Part shown: positions 63,201 to 64,000 of the stretch, one piece after another
Layout: the number at the start of each line of letters is the position of its first letter
Numbering within the stretch: the first letter of the stretch is position 1
NCBI GenBank assembly: GCA_900708905.1
Contig: CAADRB010000013.1
Coordinates: 710,257 to 774,256, forward strand
Reading direction: 5' to 3'
From: Hymenolepis diminuta
Taxonomy: Eukaryota; Platyhelminthes; Cestoda; Cyclophyllidea; Hymenolepididae
Length of the DNA stretch: 64,000 nt
The notes under the pieces: generated by a model
Databases searched by the model: none
Told to the model about the DNA's origin: nothing
The model's input: only the letters and a program-made list of their open reading frames with translations
Translations under genes and position numbers: made by a program

Positions 63201-64000
63201 AATAATTCAAAAATATGCTCATGCACATAAAATGGAATAATTTTCCATCAAAAAAGCTACCTTTATGTAATTAATCCTCAATGGAGAAAAGATATGATAT
63301 GTTTGGTTTATCAGAGTGTGATTCCGATGGTTCGCCCTCTTCAGTAAAAAAACCTGCCAAGACCTTTAAGAAAAGTGTTTATAATGCTTTACCTGGAAAG
63401 AGAGAAGATATCTCTAGGGCGAGATTGGTGACCACTACCACATGATTGGCACCGATTGGAATTGATATCGTAGCCTCAAACTTATCACACCTGCATATCG
63501 ACCACTGCGTCACTTCAATAAAGAGCTTTCAAAACCAATAACCGAGTAGTCTCGGTTATTCATCCCTGATTTGCACTGATCCACAAAATGACCAACACGA
63601 ATGATTTTCCTCGCTTGTCCAAAATGGAAGCGATAGTACGAAGATTGGACAATTCAATTCGCTGAATTCCTAGCTTTTTTGAGAATATAGTATAATTTCA
63701 CCAGTCTGCACTAAGAATAATGAACATTGACTAAAAATCAAGCACAATTTTGACACATTGTGTAGCTTTTTATATTCCTTTAATTCATAGTTTCACTCAT
63801 GTACCTCTTACAATGGTACCTTAGGTGGTTACGATGTTTGTCTCTATGGGATCGATCTCGATGAAAATGTAATGCTCCATGCTCAAGTCTTCGTTGATGT
63901 CTATGCAATATCACCAGCCAATTGGCGAGTTGTACACGGCAAATGGCCGACTTTGGCACCTGATGCAACTTACTGTCTCCAAGTTCGAGTCCCTGAAATG
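50776..64000 (+). CDS. C2-domain protein with NPF motifs, IPT/TIG-like domains and repeated RNSSIRLSDTRARR exons (3' partial)
   Basis: Exons: (28778-28907?), 50776-50890, 50924-51235, 51273-51514, 51571-51669, 51716-52003, 52046-52435, 52491-52745, then either terminal exon 53866-54050 or 56377-56538, 56973-57158, 57227-57397, 57521-57676, 62325-62762 and 63825-64000. From 51514 onward every junction is phase 1, so exons can be skipped freely. Order in the protein: C2 domain, basic and Ser-rich linker, two NPF motifs, IPT/TIG-like domain 1, six intact Arg/Ser motifs, acidic Ser-rich stretch, IPT/TIG-like domain 2. C2 plus NPF plus C-terminal coiled coil (short form) recalls class I Rab11-FIP trafficking adaptors. 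That assignment is inference; the IPT-like domains and motif exons are not part of known FIPs. Introns of 33-56 nt separate the early exons. Confidence 0.75.
51273..52003 (+). CDS. Basic/Ser-rich linker with two NPF motifs
   Basis: Exons 51273-51514, 51571-51669 and 51716-52003. The text starts HLHRHRDKDDGTSVAGSQIS, passes a Gly-rich piece, then ENPFPRVG (NPF at 51718-51726) and SANPFQDSP (NPF at 51943-51951). NPF tripeptides are the standard ligand of EH domains, for example in EHD proteins, and occur in Rab11-FIP2 and its relatives. That this protein binds EHD is inference. Confidence 0.72.
52046..52435 (+). CDS. IPT/TIG-like domain 1 plus first RNSSIRLSD motif
   Basis: A 390-nt phase 1-1 exon. 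TEVHVYGKSLSSSVMRHAVL, LVDDYTV..YKWSVSEGSWP, ATHRITFKVPP, FGSGKVWIDVETMEYGRLRC and PTPFVY have the strand pattern of an IPT/TIG (Ig-like) domain ending in F-x-Y. A close relative is encoded at 63825-64000. The exon ends with FIRNSSIRLSDNRARRSVRK. Confidence 0.65.
52491..52745 (+). CDS. Repeat exon 2 (RNSSIRLSDTRGHR)
   Basis: A 255-nt phase 1-1 exon. It encodes APLKAVSPPTIEGGGLM, then the motif RNSSIRLSDTRGHRGNRG, a Pro-rich segment and a Ser-rich end (STTLNSTEG). It is the branch point: it can splice to the coiled-coil last exon at 53866 or to the repeat series at 56377. Confidence 0.8.
53866..54050 (+). CDS. Alternative terminal exon: coiled coil resembling a Rab11-FIP Rab-binding end
   Basis: Acceptor gttttcag, phase 1, then 61 codons to TAG at 54048. 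The text is DLNVGSLADAEAVIAKLKGE, VSELTSELSRKSEDVDRVSG, DLCRLRNRLLEDGMFKYLEK and V. The heptad spacing predicts a coiled coil. RKSEDV..DLCRL..R.LE...L aligns by eye with the FIP2 end RKDTHI..YIDNL..R.ME...L, but the YID signature is not kept. Its phase prevents splicing onward to the phase 1 exons. An AATAAA follows 237 nt after the stop. Confidence 0.65.
54287..54292 (+). terminator. Candidate polyadenylation signal for the short isoform
   Basis: AATAAA 237 nt after the TAG of the coiled-coil exon supports its use as a last exon. Confidence 0.45.
55190..55330. repeat. Diverged relative of the 39.0-kb SINE body
   Basis: Shares GATAGAATGCGAGTT and nearby text with 38990-39050, including a following TGCCTTCTCT. 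The tRNA-like head is not recognisable here. Confidence 0.35.
56377..56538 (+). CDS. Repeat exon 3 (RNSSIRLSDTRARRGIRE)
   Basis: A 162-nt phase 1-1 exon (acceptor ttttag, donor GAGA|gtaagc). It encodes ATPPKTEKSGFV, the motif, then EPTNPESEKPKETAQIEVPA and AQAIE. Confidence 0.82.
56630..56790 (+). pseudogene. Decayed repeat exon
   Basis: It still starts like its sisters (MTSSKEPKVSKTEK after tttcag), but the region equal to GFIRNSSIRLS is mutated and frame-shifted by one base. The second half (DTRARRSVRKSS) is intact in another frame. Upstream of that half the sequence now reads tttatttttcag, a strong splice acceptor. A GT donor in phase follows the codon for Val (GTTC|gtaaat). Confidence 0.7.
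56973..57158 (+). CDS. Repeat exon 4 (RNSSIRLSDTRSRRNARE)
   Basis: A 186-nt phase 1-1 exon encoding ATASKAPEPLKEEKNGFI, the motif, and a Ser/Thr/Glu tail (DKSLTESSKETEASAPT) ending PSVKPVEG. The acceptor is tatttcag and the donor GAAG|gtactt. Confidence 0.85.
57227..57397 (+). CDS. Repeat exon 5 (RNSSIRLSDTRARRSIRE)
   Basis: A 171-nt phase 1-1 exon encoding ATLPKAPETTKPGSSGFT, the motif, then NKPDALKEVSVVGAATAAVS. The intron before it is only 68 nt. Confidence 0.85.
57521..57676 (+). CDS. Repeat exon 6 (RNSSIRLSDTRARRSMRE)
   Basis: A 156-nt phase 1-1 exon encoding ANASETYESLRPKNGGFI, the motif, then TKPSPSETPVESNTKL. The acceptor is gattccag and the donor TTGG|gtaaga. A 4.65-kb intron follows. 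Confidence 0.85.
57677..62324. other. 4.65-kb intron of the C2/IPT gene
   Basis: No further repeat exon is visible: the conserved core ATTCAAGCATTCGTCTTTCA does not recur here. Frames are short and AT-rich. Confidence 0.6.
62325..62762 (+). CDS. Acidic Ser/Glu-rich exon of the C2/IPT gene
   Basis: A 438-nt phase 1-1 exon (acceptor gcctag, donor AAAG|gtaacc). It starts EVSKATPPNLPLSERMDGSS and contains a strongly acidic stretch, NESESEEEESESESKSES. It ends LMDPQEGSTK and joins GGYDVCLYG in the next exon. Probably a disordered linker before IPT-like domain 2. Confidence 0.8.
63281..63445 (+). CDS. Small open frame of 54 residues with coding-like composition, unknown
   Basis: ATG at 63281 to TGA at 63443, inside an intron of the C2/IPT gene. 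It encodes MEKRYDMFGLSECDSDGSPS, then SVKKPAKTFKKSVYNALPGK, then REDISRARLVTTTT. The mix of charged residues and Ser looks coding, but there is no supporting domain or splice context. It may be a relic exon or a chance frame. Confidence 0.25.
   Translation: MEKRYDMFGLSECDSDGSPSSVKKPAKTFKKSVYNALPGKREDISRARLVTTTT
63825..64000 (+). CDS. IPT/TIG-like domain 2 (runs off the window)
   Basis: Acceptor ggtaccttag, phase 1. It encodes GGYDVCLYGIDLDENVMLHA, QVFVDVYAISPANWRVVHGK and WPTLAPDATYCLQVRVPEM, and is open to the last base. The spacing of V-YG-L-VM-HA-VD-Y-W-V-G-WP-AT-VP is the same as in domain 1 at 52046. Confidence 0.75.

Overview
The window is nuclear DNA of a metazoan, most likely a parasitic flatworm (tapeworm or relative). 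The evidence is multi-exon genes with canonical GT-AG introns, some only 33-56 nt long, very short in-frame exons, AT-rich intergenic sequence, Ty3/gypsy and mariner remains, and animal-specific families (endostatin-type collagen NC1, USP2-type deubiquitinase, C2 protein). The host group is inferred; nothing here names a species. Bases 25909-26710 are an assembly gap.

Layout. 1-15821 (+) is the 3' part of a giant secreted or matrix protein. An open exon of more than 2,900 Ser/Thr/Glu-rich codons runs in from the left edge, followed by a second long exon and twelve short ones that encode the trimerisation and endostatin domains of collagen XV/XVIII. No Gly-X-Y repeat is visible. 16.4-18.5 kb is a decayed Ty3/gypsy pol. 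18.5-28.8 kb is gene-poor, with a pair of direct repeats, a broken coding fragment, a mariner element on the minus strand that contains the assembly gap, and a perfect hairpin.

29505-49522 (-) is a complete 12-exon ubiquitin-specific protease of the USP2 type. I reconstructed it exon by exon with consistent phases (653 residues). Its introns hold a small inverted-repeat element with a target-site duplication, tRNA-like SINE remains and a few exon-like fragments of unknown status on the other strand.

50776-64000 (+), possibly starting at a first exon at 28778, is a C2-domain gene with NPF motifs. It carries two copies of an IPT/TIG-like domain and a series of phase 1-1 exons, each encoding the motif RNSSIRLSDTRARR (six intact copies, one decayed). 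An alternative last exon encodes a coiled coil whose pattern resembles the Rab11-binding end of class I Rab11-FIP proteins. If the 28778 exon belongs to this gene, the whole USP gene lies antisense inside its first intron.

The three genes do not form an obvious pathway. The strongest candidates for something undescribed are the repeat-exon C2/IPT gene and the endostatin protein whose visible part has a giant acidic Ser/Thr region in place of a collagen helix.
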